A stretch of DNA of 62,853 nt from Candidatus Pacearchaeota archaeon (GCA_018303845.1 JAGVXH010000002.1:91532-154384); one strand, 5' to 3'. Positions 16,101 to 24,738 are shown, counted from the first letter of the stretch. Translations and numbers: made by a program. The notes: generated from the letters alone by a model not told the origin.

Positions 16101-16606
16101 CCAACCTTCACAAGCCTCTCACGAATCTCCGACGGAAACAATCTCCTTCGTCCACTTCTAAAAGAAGTCGGCTTCTCGAGTCTAACTCTTTCCTGAATAA
16201 TTCCACAGTGCGGGCATTTCTTTCCATCCTTAGCCTTCTTAATTCTATCAACTAACCCCTTAGCCAACTCCTTCTCATCCTTAATCAAAACCTTACCACA
16301 AGCCTCACAAGTAGATCTCAAAACCAAATCAATAATTGGCAAATACTTAATATGAACAACAGGTCGAGCAAGCTCAATAATACCGGGATGACCAAGACAT
16401 TCTTTAAGTCGTCCACCACAAGTTCGACATCTTACCCCAGGGTCAACGGCACCAAGTCTCAAATCCATCAAACCACCATCCACTGGATAACCATCAACAT
16501 CATAAAGTTCAGGCGTAACAATCTTCGCAACCGATAACTTCTTTATCTGCTCAGGACTAAGTAAACTAAACTGCATTGCCTTAACTTGCTTCTTAACAGG
16601 TCTCAT
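13196..16606 (-). CDS. rpoA: RNA polymerase subunit A, fused A' and A''
   Basis: Largest subunit of archaeal RNA polymerase, here one 1136-residue chain. The A' part has the zinc-binding CRTCGGRLKECLGHPG, a second CEACG...CPHCG site, and the catalytic NADFDGDEMNIH near residue 430. The A'' part begins after the bridge-helix region and contains GEAIGVVTAQSFGESSTQM and the C-terminal GIEAARQLIINEIN. Most euryarchaea and many DPANN split these; a single gene is found in some other archaeal phyla. The chain is shorter than A' plus A'' usually sum to. Overlaps: ATGA with the preceding ORF and with eL30. Confidence 0.97.
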   Translation of the reverse strand: MRPVKKQVKAMQFSLLSPEQIKKLSVAKIVTPELYDVDGYPVDGGLMDLRLGAVDPGVRCRTCGGRLKECLGHPGIIELARPVVHIKYLPIIDLVLRSTCEACGKVLIKDEKELAKGLVDRIKKAKDGKKCPHCGIIQERVRLEKPTSFRSGRRRLFPSEIRERLVKVGDADLRVLGINANTLRPECAIMTSLLVPPVTVRPSITLESGERSEDDLTHKLSDIIRSNQRLWENLNAGAPEVIIEDLWDLMQYHITTFFDNSIAKIPPARHRSGQPLKTIEERIKGKEGRIRKNLAGKRVNYSARTVISPDPSLKLNEVGIPFEIAKMLTVAEKVNTINLKRMKEIVARTEYPAANYILRGDGKRKRIVDELRAELVAELEVGYTVERQLVDGDIVLFNRHPSLHRANLMAHFVKVIPGRTFRVHPAVCGPYNADFDGDEMNIHAPQTEEARAEAKVLLNVNTNLFSPKNNMNYFGCIQDAVSGNYMLNESEISKEDASQLLWQIGASGFSLNKMNKGSDILKRIVPKEVATEDMTYAGFKSGKGTLIKKSDEVLGRDETMELIGKVFALGATFLSKTGFSISLEDLDVPQAVKDKNKKIIDVAEGKSQKIIESYYDKSLELIPGLSPAATRETKILQVLNGVRTDIGQSVKDGFSRTSMASKMITSGAKGSILNISQIAGSVGQQVLNGGRIDFGYTGRTLSFFKKGDLSPSAGGFIYSSFMKGVTPQEFFFGAMTGRDGLMDTALRTPKSGYLYRRLANALQDLIMAYDGTVRDASGHIVQFTYGMDGVDISARHLGKKVAPGEAIGVVTAQSFGESSTQMVLNTFHSAGVAEVQVTTGLPRIIEILDARKLPKTPAMEIYLSKDHNNESDARVVAEKIKEIKLKEVMSDIAIDFGSKKIKIGIDMKALKAAHITLDKTLEVLGEKGFDAKKLSDGLVLDMGKEDYKSIYKTKEKIKEVILTGVKGVSQVLVVKREKDFVILTAGSNLKDVMKVKGVDADKIVSNDLHETCKILGIEAARQLIINEINKVINSQGLAIDAKHAMLVADTMTAAGTVKGITRMGIIGDKSSILARASFETPVKQFVQATKTGKKDELKSVIENIILNQPVPVGTGLPGLLVKVTGSLASGKKEKKK

Positions 16607-16887
16607 CTACTCCCTCCATAATCACGCATACATTTTGTTTCACACGAATTATAATCAGCAGAACAAGTATTGAGAAATATGTCTCCGATTAGAGCAGCAA
16701 GGCAACCATAATCAGCATATTCACAAACATCCCATCCATGAGACATATTACTATTCTGGACTTCACCAAAAACTTTACTATAAGCAATATTTGTCCTACT
16801 TCCCCAAGTTGGCAAAGTTCTAAAATCCTTAGCACTATTACCCTTAATTTCTCCGCCTTCAATCAAAAAATCAATTGCTTCTACCAT
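16603..16887 (-). CDS. unrecognised cysteine-containing ORF between rpoB and rpoA
   Basis: A 94-residue ORF starts 1 nt after the rpoB stop codon and ends in an ATGA overlap with rpoA, so it must be translated as part of the polymerase operon. The N-terminal half includes GNSAKDFRTLPTWGSRTNIA; the C-terminal half holds five cysteines (DVCEYADYGCLAALIG, then NTCSADYNSCETKCMRDY). No known polymerase subunit normally occupies this place. A metal-binding or disulfide role is possible. No family recognised. Confidence 0.78.
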   Translation of the reverse strand: MVEAIDFLIEGGEIKGNSAKDFRTLPTWGSRTNIAYSKVFGEVQNSNMSHGWDVCEYADYGCLAALIGDIFLNTCSADYNSCETKCMRDYGGSR

Positions 16888-16888
16888 A

Positions 16889-19800
16889 TTATTCGTATTT
16901 GTTCTTCAGTTCGAATTTAGTTAATAAATGTAATCCCTGCAACTCTTCAATCAACAACTTAAACGCGTACGAAACCTCAACCGGCTCAACTTGGTTACTA
17001 TGGCAAAGCGAACAAACTCTCTTATTGTGAATCTGGTCGTCGATAACAATAGCACCACACTTACTACAAATACTAATCACAACCTTGTCTGAATCATATC
17101 TTTCCTTCAATAATAACGAAGCCCCATGTCCAACCAAAGCTTCCTGCTCCATCTCACCAAGTCTCAAAGCTCCACCACGTGCTCGACCAGCAATAGGTTG
17201 TCTCGTAAGCAAAGCAATCTTACCAGAAGCTCGCGCGTGCATCTTGTCCGCAACCATATATTTCAATTTCAAATAAAACATATTCCCAACAAAAATCTTA
17301 ACAGGCATTCTCTCTCCAGTCACAGCATTATACATAATCTCTTTCCCATTCGCCCTGAATCCAAGCTTCTTCAAACCATCTTCCAAGCTATCAATAGTCT
17401 CACTAGCAAAAGCAGAAGCATCCACAATAGAACCTCTCAAAGCCGCAAGCTTACCAGCCAAAACATCCATCAAATAAGCAACAGTCATACGAGAAGGAAT
17501 ACCATGCGGGTTAAACATAATATTAGGTTTTATTCCACTAACACTAAACGGAACATTCTGCTCTTCAGCAACAAGACCAACAATACCTTTCTGCCCATGA
17601 GGAACCGAAAACTTATCACCAACTTCAGGAATTCGAAGCTCCCTCATCCTAATCTGCATAATTCTATTTCCTTCTTTATCGTGTGTAATAAAAACAGCAT
17701 CAACAGTTCCACTTTCTTCCTGATGAAGAGCCGAACTATTTTCCTTCTTGGTCTGAATCGAAATCTCACGAGCCTCACTCAAAAACTTAGGTGGCGAAAT
17801 CTTTCCAATAACAACCTCGCCCTCATTCATCTCAGCCTCAGGATAAACAATACCATCATCCTCCAAAAACCTATAACTTTCCTCAGTTCTATAACCAGAA
17901 ACATCTTTATCTGGAATACAAACCTCATCCTTCAATCCACCTGCATAATTCAACTCAACCGAAACATAAGGTCTAAGCCTACTACTTCGTCCAAAGCCAC
18001 GGTCAACAGAACCCTTATTCAAAACAACAGCATCGTCAACGTTATAACCCTCATGCGGCATAACCGCCAAAACAACATTCTGCCCAACAGGATGAACATT
18101 CAGCGTATCATAAGTAAAACTTCTAACTAGAGGCTTCTGTGCATAATGCAACAAGGAAACATCAGTATCAATTCTCACCGGAAAATTCGCAGCATAAAGA
18201 CCAAGTCCTTGACGATAAGCCCTCGAACCACCCTTAACCATACGAGCAGGCGGATCGTGCTGTCCAAATGGAATAAGCGAAACACTAGCACCAAAAATAT
18301 CAATCTTATCAACCTCCAGATGCGTATGCTCATCAGTCAAATCCGCCTCATCCATACAAATATAACAATCGTCCTCTTCAGCCGCATCCAAATATTCCAA
18401 GATCCCTTTCTCAAACAAATTCTTCCAAGTCAAAACACCCTGCTTAATTAATTCGATATGTTCTTCCTTCAACCTGGATTCCCCATTCTCAACAATAATC
18501 GCAGGACGGATAACTCTACCAATTTCTGAACTAATAAAAATCGCATCTAAAAATTTCTCAAACCTAATAGAAATCTCAGCCGGCAAATTATTCTGCCTTC
18601 TTTCATTTCGAATAGCCTTCACAAACTTCTCAGCATTCTCAGTCGCACCAACAAATCTACCATTATAAAAAACATCCGTAGCACCCTCTTCCTTCATACC
18701 AGCGCCATCCAAAACTTTAATCACATCATCATATTCCATCGTAGTCCTAGTCGACACACGAGCAAGCAAAGCCAAATTCTTCCTTAGACCAATCTCAGTT
18801 CCCTCAGGAGTTTCAATCGGACAAAATCTTCCGTAATGAGTTGGATGAACAGTTCTCGCAGCCAAATTCTCTTGCTCTCCAGGCAAAGTCGAAGTCACTC
18901 TTTGAAGTTGCGACATAATCGCAAACGTATTATTCTTATCAATATTTTGAGTAACACCCTTTCTCTCTCCAATCCACGAACCAGTCGCAATCGCAGATTC
19001 AACACGATGCGTAAACAAAGTCGACTTCGCAATCGTCTTAATAGAATAAAATTTCCTACGCTTAACCGTCTTCTGCAAAGTATGCTGAACTTCACGCAAC
19101 AAAATATTAATATTAACTCTGAACAAATCTGCCAACAAATCTCCACTCAGCCTAACTCTCTTATTTGCATAATGATCCTTGTCAGTCATAGCCTGGTCAG
19201 GATTATCCTTAGCCATGTAAAACTGTTTAATAAATTTACAAAGTGTACGCGCCTTTTCCTTCCGATCCTTTTTATCAAGACCAATATGCGGCAAAAAGTA
19301 AGAATCAATTCTCTGCTTAACACGATCCAACATTTCCTTATTAGTCCCTTGCAAACTACTTTTCTCAGCAATCCACATCAAAGCATCATTATTATTATTG
19401 ATATTAGCATACTCATACAAATTAACAATCAAAGAATCAGTCTGCTTCCCAACCAACTTCGCAATCTCAGCATCACTAGAAATTCCCAAAGCCTTCAACA
19501 AAACAACAGCTGGAATATCTCTAAATCTAGAAAACGAAATCTCTAAAATCCCCTCGCTGCTTTCAACTAAAGAAACGGGAATCTTATAAGCCCCTCGCTG
19601 AGAAAACAATCTCAAAATCAAACGGTTCCTAATTTTTTGCCACTCAACAAAAGTCTGATTACTAGCAAGCTCTTCAGCCATAATCATAATCCTTTCATTT
19701 CCATTAATTAAAAAATAACCTCCTTGGTCCTTAGGGTCAATATAATTCTTAATCAACTCGTCCTCGCTCATCCCGTCCAAATTACAACTTCTACTCTTAA

Positions 19801-20140
19801 CCATAACCGGAATTCGTCCTAATTCAACTTCTTCAGTTTCAACCTGTCCAGCATAATTAATCATCATCTCCATCCAAATCGGAGAAGAATAAGTCAGTTT
19901 CCGAAGCCTAATCTCAGCAGGAGTAACTGGTCGAGAAGAACCATCACTCTCAACAATATTTGGCTTACCAACACGAACCCTACCAAGCTTAATTTCAAAA
20001 TCCTCACTCGGCAAAGCATCAGACAATTCCTGAACAATTTCCTGCATTCGCTTCTCAATAAAATTATTAAACGACGTAATATTAGACTCAACCAAAGAAT
20101 GATTTTTCAAAAATTCCTTAACAAGTACATGTTCCGCCAT
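16889..20140 (-). CDS. rpoB: RNA polymerase subunit B, single chain
   Basis: Second largest polymerase subunit, 1083 residues, unsplit. Signatures: RVTSTLPGEQENLAARTVHPTHYGRFCPIETPEG split across two conserved blocks, GYNVDDAVVLNKGSVDRG, KFSVPHGQKGIVGL, and MEQEALVGHGASLLLKERYD. A C-terminal zinc finger CSKCG...CSLC precedes the end. The start overlaps the rpoH stop (TAATG). Methanogens and halophiles split B; this is the fused form. Confidence 0.97.
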   Translation of the reverse strand: MAEHVLVKEFLKNHSLVESNITSFNNFIEKRMQEIVQELSDALPSEDFEIKLGRVRVGKPNIVESDGSSRPVTPAEIRLRKLTYSSPIWMEMMINYAGQVETEEVELGRIPVMVKSRSCNLDGMSEDELIKNYIDPKDQGGYFLINGNERIMIMAEELASNQTFVEWQKIRNRLILRLFSQRGAYKIPVSLVESSEGILEISFSRFRDIPAVVLLKALGISSDAEIAKLVGKQTDSLIVNLYEYANINNNNDALMWIAEKSSLQGTNKEMLDRVKQRIDSYFLPHIGLDKKDRKEKARTLCKFIKQFYMAKDNPDQAMTDKDHYANKRVRLSGDLLADLFRVNINILLREVQHTLQKTVKRRKFYSIKTIAKSTLFTHRVESAIATGSWIGERKGVTQNIDKNNTFAIMSQLQRVTSTLPGEQENLAARTVHPTHYGRFCPIETPEGTEIGLRKNLALLARVSTRTTMEYDDVIKVLDGAGMKEEGATDVFYNGRFVGATENAEKFVKAIRNERRQNNLPAEISIRFEKFLDAIFISSEIGRVIRPAIIVENGESRLKEEHIELIKQGVLTWKNLFEKGILEYLDAAEEDDCYICMDEADLTDEHTHLEVDKIDIFGASVSLIPFGQHDPPARMVKGGSRAYRQGLGLYAANFPVRIDTDVSLLHYAQKPLVRSFTYDTLNVHPVGQNVVLAVMPHEGYNVDDAVVLNKGSVDRGFGRSSRLRPYVSVELNYAGGLKDEVCIPDKDVSGYRTEESYRFLEDDGIVYPEAEMNEGEVVIGKISPPKFLSEAREISIQTKKENSSALHQEESGTVDAVFITHDKEGNRIMQIRMRELRIPEVGDKFSVPHGQKGIVGLVAEEQNVPFSVSGIKPNIMFNPHGIPSRMTVAYLMDVLAGKLAALRGSIVDASAFASETIDSLEDGLKKLGFRANGKEIMYNAVTGERMPVKIFVGNMFYLKLKYMVADKMHARASGKIALLTRQPIAGRARGGALRLGEMEQEALVGHGASLLLKERYDSDKVVISICSKCGAIVIDDQIHNKRVCSLCHSNQVEPVEVSYAFKLLIEELQGLHLLTKFELKNKYE

Positions 20141-20334
20141 TAAATCACAACCCTATAATACTCTTCATTTTTTCTAAGAACCTTCACCACGTCCCCAGTA
20201 TTACAACCTTCTGGACAAGCAGGATCCTTTTTAGAAATCTTAGGCAATTGAGCCAAAGCAATATTAAGCCGCTCAAGAAGTACTCCAACTTCTTTTTCGG
20301 TCAATTTCTCGTGCTTCGGTTGTAATGCGTGCAT
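20140..20334 (-). CDS. rpoH: RNA polymerase subunit H
   Basis: The 64-residue protein shows the archaeal RpoH (eukaryotic Rpb5 C-terminal domain) motif HALQPKHEKLTEKEVGVLLE and QLPKISKKDPA. It is a little shorter than usual. It heads the operon rpoH - rpoB - orf94 - rpoA - eL30 - nusA. AAAGGAAAA directly precedes the ATG, and a TTTTTAAAGG box lies around 20386-20395, so this operon has a leader of about 35 nt with a ribosome binding site. Confidence 0.93.
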   Translation of the reverse strand: MHALQPKHEKLTEKEVGVLLERLNIALAQLPKISKKDPACPEGCNTGDVVKVLRKNEEYYRVVI

Positions 20335-20451
20335 TTTTCCTTTTAGAATATCCCTTTAGATAACAAAAATATCAAAACTCCCTTTAAAAACCTTTCGACT
20401 TATCACCCTTCTAAAGTAGTCCGCGTCAAAACATCCATAAAATAAAAACAT

Positions 20452-20525
20452 GGCCCCGAGGGGATTTGAACCCCCGACACCTGGATTAAAAGTCCAGTGC
20501 TCTGACCAGACTGAGCTACGGAGCC
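20452..20525 (-). tRNA. tRNA-Lys (TTT)
   Basis: A 74-nt cloverleaf: acceptor GGCTCCG/CGGGGCC, D-arm GCTC...GAGC, anticodon stem CTGGA/TCCAG with loop CTTTTAA giving TTT, T-arm GGGGGTTCAAATCCCC. No CCA is encoded. It lies downstream of the deaminase gene and has a TTTTTTAAA box about 25-30 nt upstream. Confidence 0.97.
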
Positions 20526-20567
20526 AATAAAACTAAATCGAAAGTCAGTTTAAAAAACTTATTGCTT

Positions 20568-21620
20568 CTAATATTTTTCAATTTCATTAACCAACACTTC
20601 AACCGAAACCCCAGCTTCCTCAAGTAAGCTCTGTGCCCCACTCTGATATCGCTTCTCACAAACCACTCGCAAAATCCCAGAATTAATAATCATTTTAGCA
20701 CAAACAGGACATGGCTCCATCTTACAATAAAGAGTAGCACCGTCGATAGAAATCCCAAGTTTTGCCGCCTGACAAATCGCGTTCTGCTCAGCATGCGTAG
20801 TCCTAATACAATGCGTCCTCTTAACCCCATCCTCATGAATCGTATCTTCAAACTGATGCCCAACTTCATCACAATGAGGCAGTCCAATTGGCGACCCAAC
20901 ATAACCACTAACCAAAATCTGCTTATTTCGAACAATCACACAACCGCTTCGTCCTCTGTCACAAGTTCCCCTCTTAGCAACCGCTCGACAAATCTCCATA
21001 AAATACTCATCCCAAGTCGGTCGAACATATCCTTCTACTTTCTGATTTCTACTTTCTACTTTCCGAAAATTCTGATTAAGAATCTTCTCAACTTTTCCTT
21101 TCAATTCTTGTATGGTCCAATCATTCCGAAAAACAACATCCGCCATCTCAATACACGCCCCCAAATTCTGCATAGTCGGATCCCGATTTCCCATTTGAAA
21201 CTGCTCTTTTTCAACAAACTCTTGGAAAGAATAATTCTTCTCTGCCTGGGTACTACTCTTTCTCTCAATAATCCGAGTATATCTATTTTCAACATCAGCA
21301 TCAACCGCCCACAACACAAAATCCTTCTTGCCCCTCAAAGCCTCAATCTCGCCCGGACACCTCAAGCTTTCAATAACAACATTTCCACCCTTCTCAAATG
21401 CTCTTTTATACATCGCTTCAACAATATAACTAGCTCCAAACTTCGCTCTCAAATCATTCGCAACCAAAGCCATATTATGCTGAGCAACCTCCATCCCTCT
21501 CTTCTTTAACTCCTCAGTCAAAAAATCCCGAACAGAAAAATGCGAAAAACCCCTCTCCTTCAAAATCTCAACAACCGTCCCTTTCCCAGCACCAAGCGTC
21601 CCAGTAATTCCAATAATCAT
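20568..21620 (-). CDS. P-loop kinase domain fused to dCMP deaminase
   Basis: Residues 1-175 form a P-loop nucleoside/nucleotide-kinase-like domain (ITGTLGAGKGTVVEIL at the start, SLRCPGEIEAL near 100). Residues 200-350 are a zinc-dependent deoxycytidylate deaminase: RGTCDRGRSGCVIV, TTHAEQNAI with catalytic His and Glu, and MEPCPVCAKMI with zinc cysteines. dCMP deaminase makes dUMP for thymidylate synthesis; the dUTPase gene lies 0.4 kb away. A similar N-terminal kinase-like domain occurs in yeast DCD1. The linker (about 188-199, FRKVESRNQKVEG) is encoded by a low-complexity GAAAGTAGAA repeat. The kinase substrate is unknown. Confidence 0.9.
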   Translation of the reverse strand: MIIGITGTLGAGKGTVVEILKERGFSHFSVRDFLTEELKKRGMEVAQHNMALVANDLRAKFGASYIVEAMYKRAFEKGGNVVIESLRCPGEIEALRGKKDFVLWAVDADVENRYTRIIERKSSTQAEKNYSFQEFVEKEQFQMGNRDPTMQNLGACIEMADVVFRNDWTIQELKGKVEKILNQNFRKVESRNQKVEGYVRPTWDEYFMEICRAVAKRGTCDRGRSGCVIVRNKQILVSGYVGSPIGLPHCDEVGHQFEDTIHEDGVKRTHCIRTTHAEQNAICQAAKLGISIDGATLYCKMEPCPVCAKMIINSGILRVVCEKRYQSGAQSLLEEAGVSVEVLVNEIEKY

Positions 21621-21678
21621 AATTAAAAAAAATATTAAAAATATATAAAGACTACTATAATAAACTAGCTACAATAAA

Positions 21679-21978
21679 TTAACCACGGTTAGGGTTAATA
21701 ACATAATTATAGTCCCCACAACTAAACGCAATCTTACCTCGCATCCCTTGTCCTTCAGGAGAATACACTTCTATCTTATCCAACCCAGCAGGTAAAGACA
21801 ATGGATTAGAAAAATGTATATTACCAGGATATAAAGTACATCTTTTTTTATCAGGATCATAATTAACCATCATATGGTCTGTCCCTAAAAGATTTTCAGG
21901 AAGACAATCAATAGCATCCTTAGCATCATCTATCAAATGCCCAGGGACATGAAAAGTAATTCTTTCTAAATCTTCCAT
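21679..21978 (-). CDS. unrecognised 99-residue protein
   Basis: TTTATATT at 22000-22007 is exactly 21 nt upstream of the ATG, which supports both the gene and its start. The product begins MEDLERITFHVPGHLIDDAK and is strand-rich, with KKRCTLYPGNIHFSNPLSLP and a final YNYVINPNRG. No signal peptide, no known motif. Confidence 0.62.
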   Translation of the reverse strand: MEDLERITFHVPGHLIDDAKDAIDCLPENLLGTDHMMVNYDPDKKRCTLYPGNIHFSNPLSLPAGLDKIEVYSPEGQGMRGKIAFSCGDYNYVINPNRG

Positions 21979-22024
21979 AATAAATTAAAACATATTCTCT
22001 TTATATTATTTATTGCAATTCAAC

Positions 22025-22462
22025 CTATATATTGCTCCCACCACTCGACCCAAACCTCTTATCCCCTCTCACACTTTCCCCCAACTCTTCAACCTCGACA
22101 ACATCCGCCGTAGCAACCGGAGCCACAACAACCTGAGCAACCTTATCCCCAGCATTAACAACAAAATCTTCACTCCCAGTATTCAAAACAATAACCCCAT
22201 AATCTCCTCGATAAGTCCACTCAATCACTCCCCCCAAAATACAAATCCCTTTCTTATACGCAAGTCCACTCTTCCCCCGAATCGAAGCAAAATATCCTTC
22301 AGGCAACTCCATCGAAATTCCAGTCGCAATAAGCTTCCTCTTTCCCGCACCAACAACACAAGAATCAAGCGCACACAAATCCATCCCGGCATCCCCCTCA
22401 CGAGCATAAGACGGCAAAACCGCATCCTCTCGAAGCTTCTTCACCTTAACCTTAATATTCAT
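22025..22462 (-). CDS. dut: dUTPase (dUTP diphosphatase)
   Basis: Hydrolyses dUTP to dUMP, preventing uracil in DNA and feeding dTMP synthesis. The 145-residue trimeric-type enzyme shows all five motifs: DAGMDL (I), GKSGLA (II), GGVIEWTYRGDYGVIV (III, with Glu-Trp in place of the usual Asp), GDKVAQVVV (IV) and the C-terminal RFGSSGG (V). I use the ATG at 22462 (MNIKVKVKKL) because TTTATCAA lies 21 nt upstream; the ATG at 22477 would precede the expected transcript start. Confidence 0.95.
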   Translation of the reverse strand: MNIKVKVKKLREDAVLPSYAREGDAGMDLCALDSCVVGAGKRKLIATGISMELPEGYFASIRGKSGLAYKKGICILGGVIEWTYRGDYGVIVLNTGSEDFVVNAGDKVAQVVVAPVATADVVEVEELGESVRGDKRFGSSGGSNI

Positions 22463-22500
22463 AACAAAATCAAACACTCACCTTTTATCAATCTTTTTAA

Positions 22501-22857
22501 TCAATCCAACAAATCCCCAGTAGTAATACCATACTTATGGGAAAAGGACTGTATACTCTCCCTAATCTTCTTACCATCGCTAGAAGAAATAAATCCGTCC
22601 AATCCATCTCGAGAAGGATTGGCATGAATTATCGCAATAACCGGAAGTCCCTTGCTAGAAATTTCTTCAGCCCTAGAACTATAAGTTACAATAATATCCT
22701 CACGAAGACAAACAAAATCATCATAACTCTTCTTATTAATCTCATACTCAACACCTTTAACAAAACCAATCAAACCCCTCTCATCATTCATCTTCCTAAC
22801 AGTTAAAGACAGCCCGTCAGACAAATCCTTATACGCTATCTCACTCATCTCAACCAT
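22501..22857 (-). CDS. unrecognised 118-residue protein
   Basis: A TTATAATC box 21 nt upstream supports the ATG at 22857. The central part alternates strands (FVCLREDIIVTYSSRAEE, then LPVIAIIHANPSRDGLDGFI) and ends with a helical segment. The HANP...SSSD region faintly recalls a JAB/MPN metalloprotease motif, but the second His is Asn, so I do not assign it. No known partners in the neighbourhood. Confidence 0.6.
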   Translation of the reverse strand: MVEMSEIAYKDLSDGLSLTVRKMNDERGLIGFVKGVEYEINKKSYDDFVCLREDIIVTYSSRAEEISSKGLPVIAIIHANPSRDGLDGFISSSDGKKIRESIQSFSHKYGITTGDLLD

Positions 22858-22912
22858 AAAACAAAAAAAAATCTTACCTTATAATCTTTTATATAATAAA
22901 AAATACTATTTT

Positions 22913-23155
22913 CTAATCTTCATCTTCAACAAACTCAAACTTCTTAACCTTTCTCCCATCATCTAAAATTTTAAACCCACAAAAATCCTCAACATCGCGA
23001 ATCCAAATCTGTCCAAATCTAAAATCATCGCTATCCCAAAGTTGCCGATAAACAACAAACTCACGAGCAGGATTCTCACAATCCCGAGCAACCCCAATCA
23101 CCTCATAAAATTTATTTTTATAATGCCGATACTTTCCCCTCTTCAATTCGCTCAT
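22913..23155 (-). CDS. DUF1653-like small protein
   Basis: The 80-residue protein follows the DUF1653 pattern: [20 protein letters not shown], then REFVVYRQLW and WIRDVEDFCG (tyrosine-rich N-terminus, central VVYR). The start codon lies inside the 3' end of the malic enzyme gene with a 38-nt overlap in another frame; the sequence GAAGAGGGG within the overlap may aid initiation. The family is common in bacteria and of unknown function. Confidence 0.75.
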   Translation of the reverse strand: MSELKRGKYRHYKNKFYEVIGVARDCENPAREFVVYRQLWDSDDFRFGQIWIRDVEDFCGFKILDDGRKVKKFEFVEDED

Positions 23156-24362
23156 CCAAAAACTCTCTCTTTAATTTATCAAAATACCCGTCCAAATCAA
23201 ATCCTTCAATAGCAACACCACTTTTAACAGCAGCAGAAACCACAGCCAAAGCAACCCCAACAACAACCTCCTCCTCAAAAGGACTCACAATAAAAACATC
23301 CCTAGTCGGTTCCTCAACCAAACCAGCCAAAGCATGAACGGCCGCAACCTTCATCTCCTCATTGATACAAGAAGCCCGACAATCAAGCGCCCCACGAAAA
23401 ATCCCAGGAAACGCCAAAACATTATTCACCTGATTGGGAAAGTCGCTTCTCCCCGTAGCCATAATCAAATCATCTCGAACCTTATGTGCAACATCCCAAT
23501 CAATCTCAGGATTAGGATTAGCCAAAGCAAACACAATCGGATTCTTATTCATAGATTTAAGCATCTCGCAAGTCAAAAGCAAAGCCTTAGAAACTCCAAT
23601 AAAAACATCACTACCTCTAACTGCATCAACCAAATCGCCATCACCATCGACAGCAAACTCTTTTTTTGACTCATGCAAATCCTTACGACTAAAAGAAATA
23701 ATCCCTAAAGAATCACACATAATAATTTTCCTAACTCCTAAATTCTTCAACATCTTACCAACAGCAATCCCAGCAGCGCCAGCTCCATTAATCGCAACCT
23801 TAACCTCACCAATCTCCTTTCCAGCAATCTTCAAAGCATTAAGCAACCCAGCCCCGACAACAACAGCCGTCCCATGTTGATCATCGTGAAAAACTGGTAT
23901 ACCAAGTTTCGCCTTCAACCGAGCTTCAATTTCAAAACACTCCGGCGCCTTAAAGTCCTCCAAATTAATCCCACCATAAGTCCCGCTAATCAATTCGATA
24001 GTCCGCACAACCTCGTCGACATTTTCCGAATCAATCTCAACATCAACCGCATCAATCCCTGCAAAATATTTGAACAACAAAGCCTTCCCCTCCATCACAG
24101 GCTTCCCAGCGAGACTCCCAATATTACCAAGCCCCAAAACCGCAGTCCCATTACTAATCACAGCAACACGATTTCCTTTCCCTGTATACTCATAAACCTT
24201 CTCAGAATCTTTCGCAATTTCAAGACATGGAACCGCAACGCCAGGAGAATACGCCAAACTCAAATCCCTCTTCCCAGAAACCTTAGTCAAAATAGAAGTC
24301 CCAATCTTCCCAGGTCGCTTCTCACCCCGATGATACTCCAAAGCCTCTTCATTAAAATCCAT
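23118..24362 (-). CDS. malic enzyme (NAD(P)-dependent, small bacterial/archaeal type)
   Basis: Oxidatively decarboxylates malate to pyruvate. The 414-residue length fits the short form. Visible features: [15 protein letters not shown] with the catalytic Tyr, [19 protein letters not shown], the metal site FHDDQHGTA, nucleotide-binding [18 protein letters not shown] and [27 protein letters not shown] at 24384-24391 is exactly 21 nt upstream. Its promoter region is duplicated 574 bp upstream (24950-24977). One of the few central-metabolism enzymes in the window. Confidence 0.96.
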   Translation of the reverse strand: MDFNEEALEYHRGEKRPGKIGTSILTKVSGKRDLSLAYSPGVAVPCLEIAKDSEKVYEYTGKGNRVAVISNGTAVLGLGNIGSLAGKPVMEGKALLFKYFAGIDAVDVEIDSENVDEVVRTIELISGTYGGINLEDFKAPECFEIEARLKAKLGIPVFHDDQHGTAVVVGAGLLNALKIAGKEIGEVKVAINGAGAAGIAVGKMLKNLGVRKIIMCDSLGIISFSRKDLHESKKEFAVDGDGDLVDAVRGSDVFIGVSKALLLTCEMLKSMNKNPIVFALANPNPEIDWDVAHKVRDDLIMATGRSDFPNQVNNVLAFPGIFRGALDCRASCINEEMKVAAVHALAGLVEEPTRDVFIVSPFEEEVVVGVALAVVSAAVKSGVAIEGFDLDGYFDKLKREFLDERIEEGKVSAL

Positions 24363-24375
24363 AACAACCCAGAAC

Positions 24376-24403
24376 CAATTTCATTTTAATATCTTTGTAA
24401 TCA
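24376..24403. repeat. direct repeat (malic enzyme promoter copy)
   Basis: A 28-bp sequence (CAATTTCATTTTAATATC followed by TTTGTAATCA) is repeated exactly at 24950-24977, and similarity continues into GAAAACA. The two copies flank the 97-residue gene 24424-24717 and about 230 bp of empty DNA. Confidence 0.85.
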
Positions 24404-24423
24404 TTGAAAACAACAAAATAGTT

Positions 24424-24717
24424 TTACACTCCAAGGTATTCAGAATTATCCCTAGTATTCCGAATGTCTTTCAACGCAACCGTCACACATCCAATATTAT
24501 CAACCAACTTATCATAACTTTTTCCTTCTAAATTGCCAAAACTTTTAATTTTTAACATTCTAGAAAGAATTCGCCAAGTTCTTTTGGATTCCCCCACATA
24601 AAAATTATACAATGGGAACAAATCATCTTCATGTTCTGTACAATACTTCTCAGCACGCTCATCCGCTTTCTGAATAATCCTGTCTCTTAAAATTCTACTT
24701 AAACCGCCATCTTGCAT
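24424..24717 (-). CDS. unrecognised 97-residue protein
   Basis: TTTATAAA at 24739-24746, exactly 21 nt upstream, fixes the start at 24717 (MQDGGLSRILRDRIIQKADE); the longer frame begins inside the promoter. The protein is mainly helical and basic in the middle (YVGESKRTWRILSRMLKIKS). The gene is enclosed by the two 28-bp direct repeats at 24376 and 24950. No family recognised. Confidence 0.65.
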   Translation of the reverse strand: MQDGGLSRILRDRIIQKADERAEKYCTEHEDDLFPLYNFYVGESKRTWRILSRMLKIKSFGNLEGKSYDKLVDNIGCVTVALKDIRNTRDNSEYLGV

Positions 24718-24738
24718 AAAATAAAACCGCCTCATCAC

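Noticed and set aside
15098-18130. Long plus-strand open frames (up to 385 residues) across rpoA and rpoB
   Set aside because: They are rich in Asn, Ser, Arg, Ile and Pro with no recognisable domain, lie antisense to certain genes, and follow from the C-over-G strand skew that removes stop codons.
22501-22857. JAB/MPN metalloprotease (JAMM motif)
   Set aside because: The HANP...SSSD segment lacks the second histidine and the upstream catalytic Glu cannot be placed; left as unrecognised.
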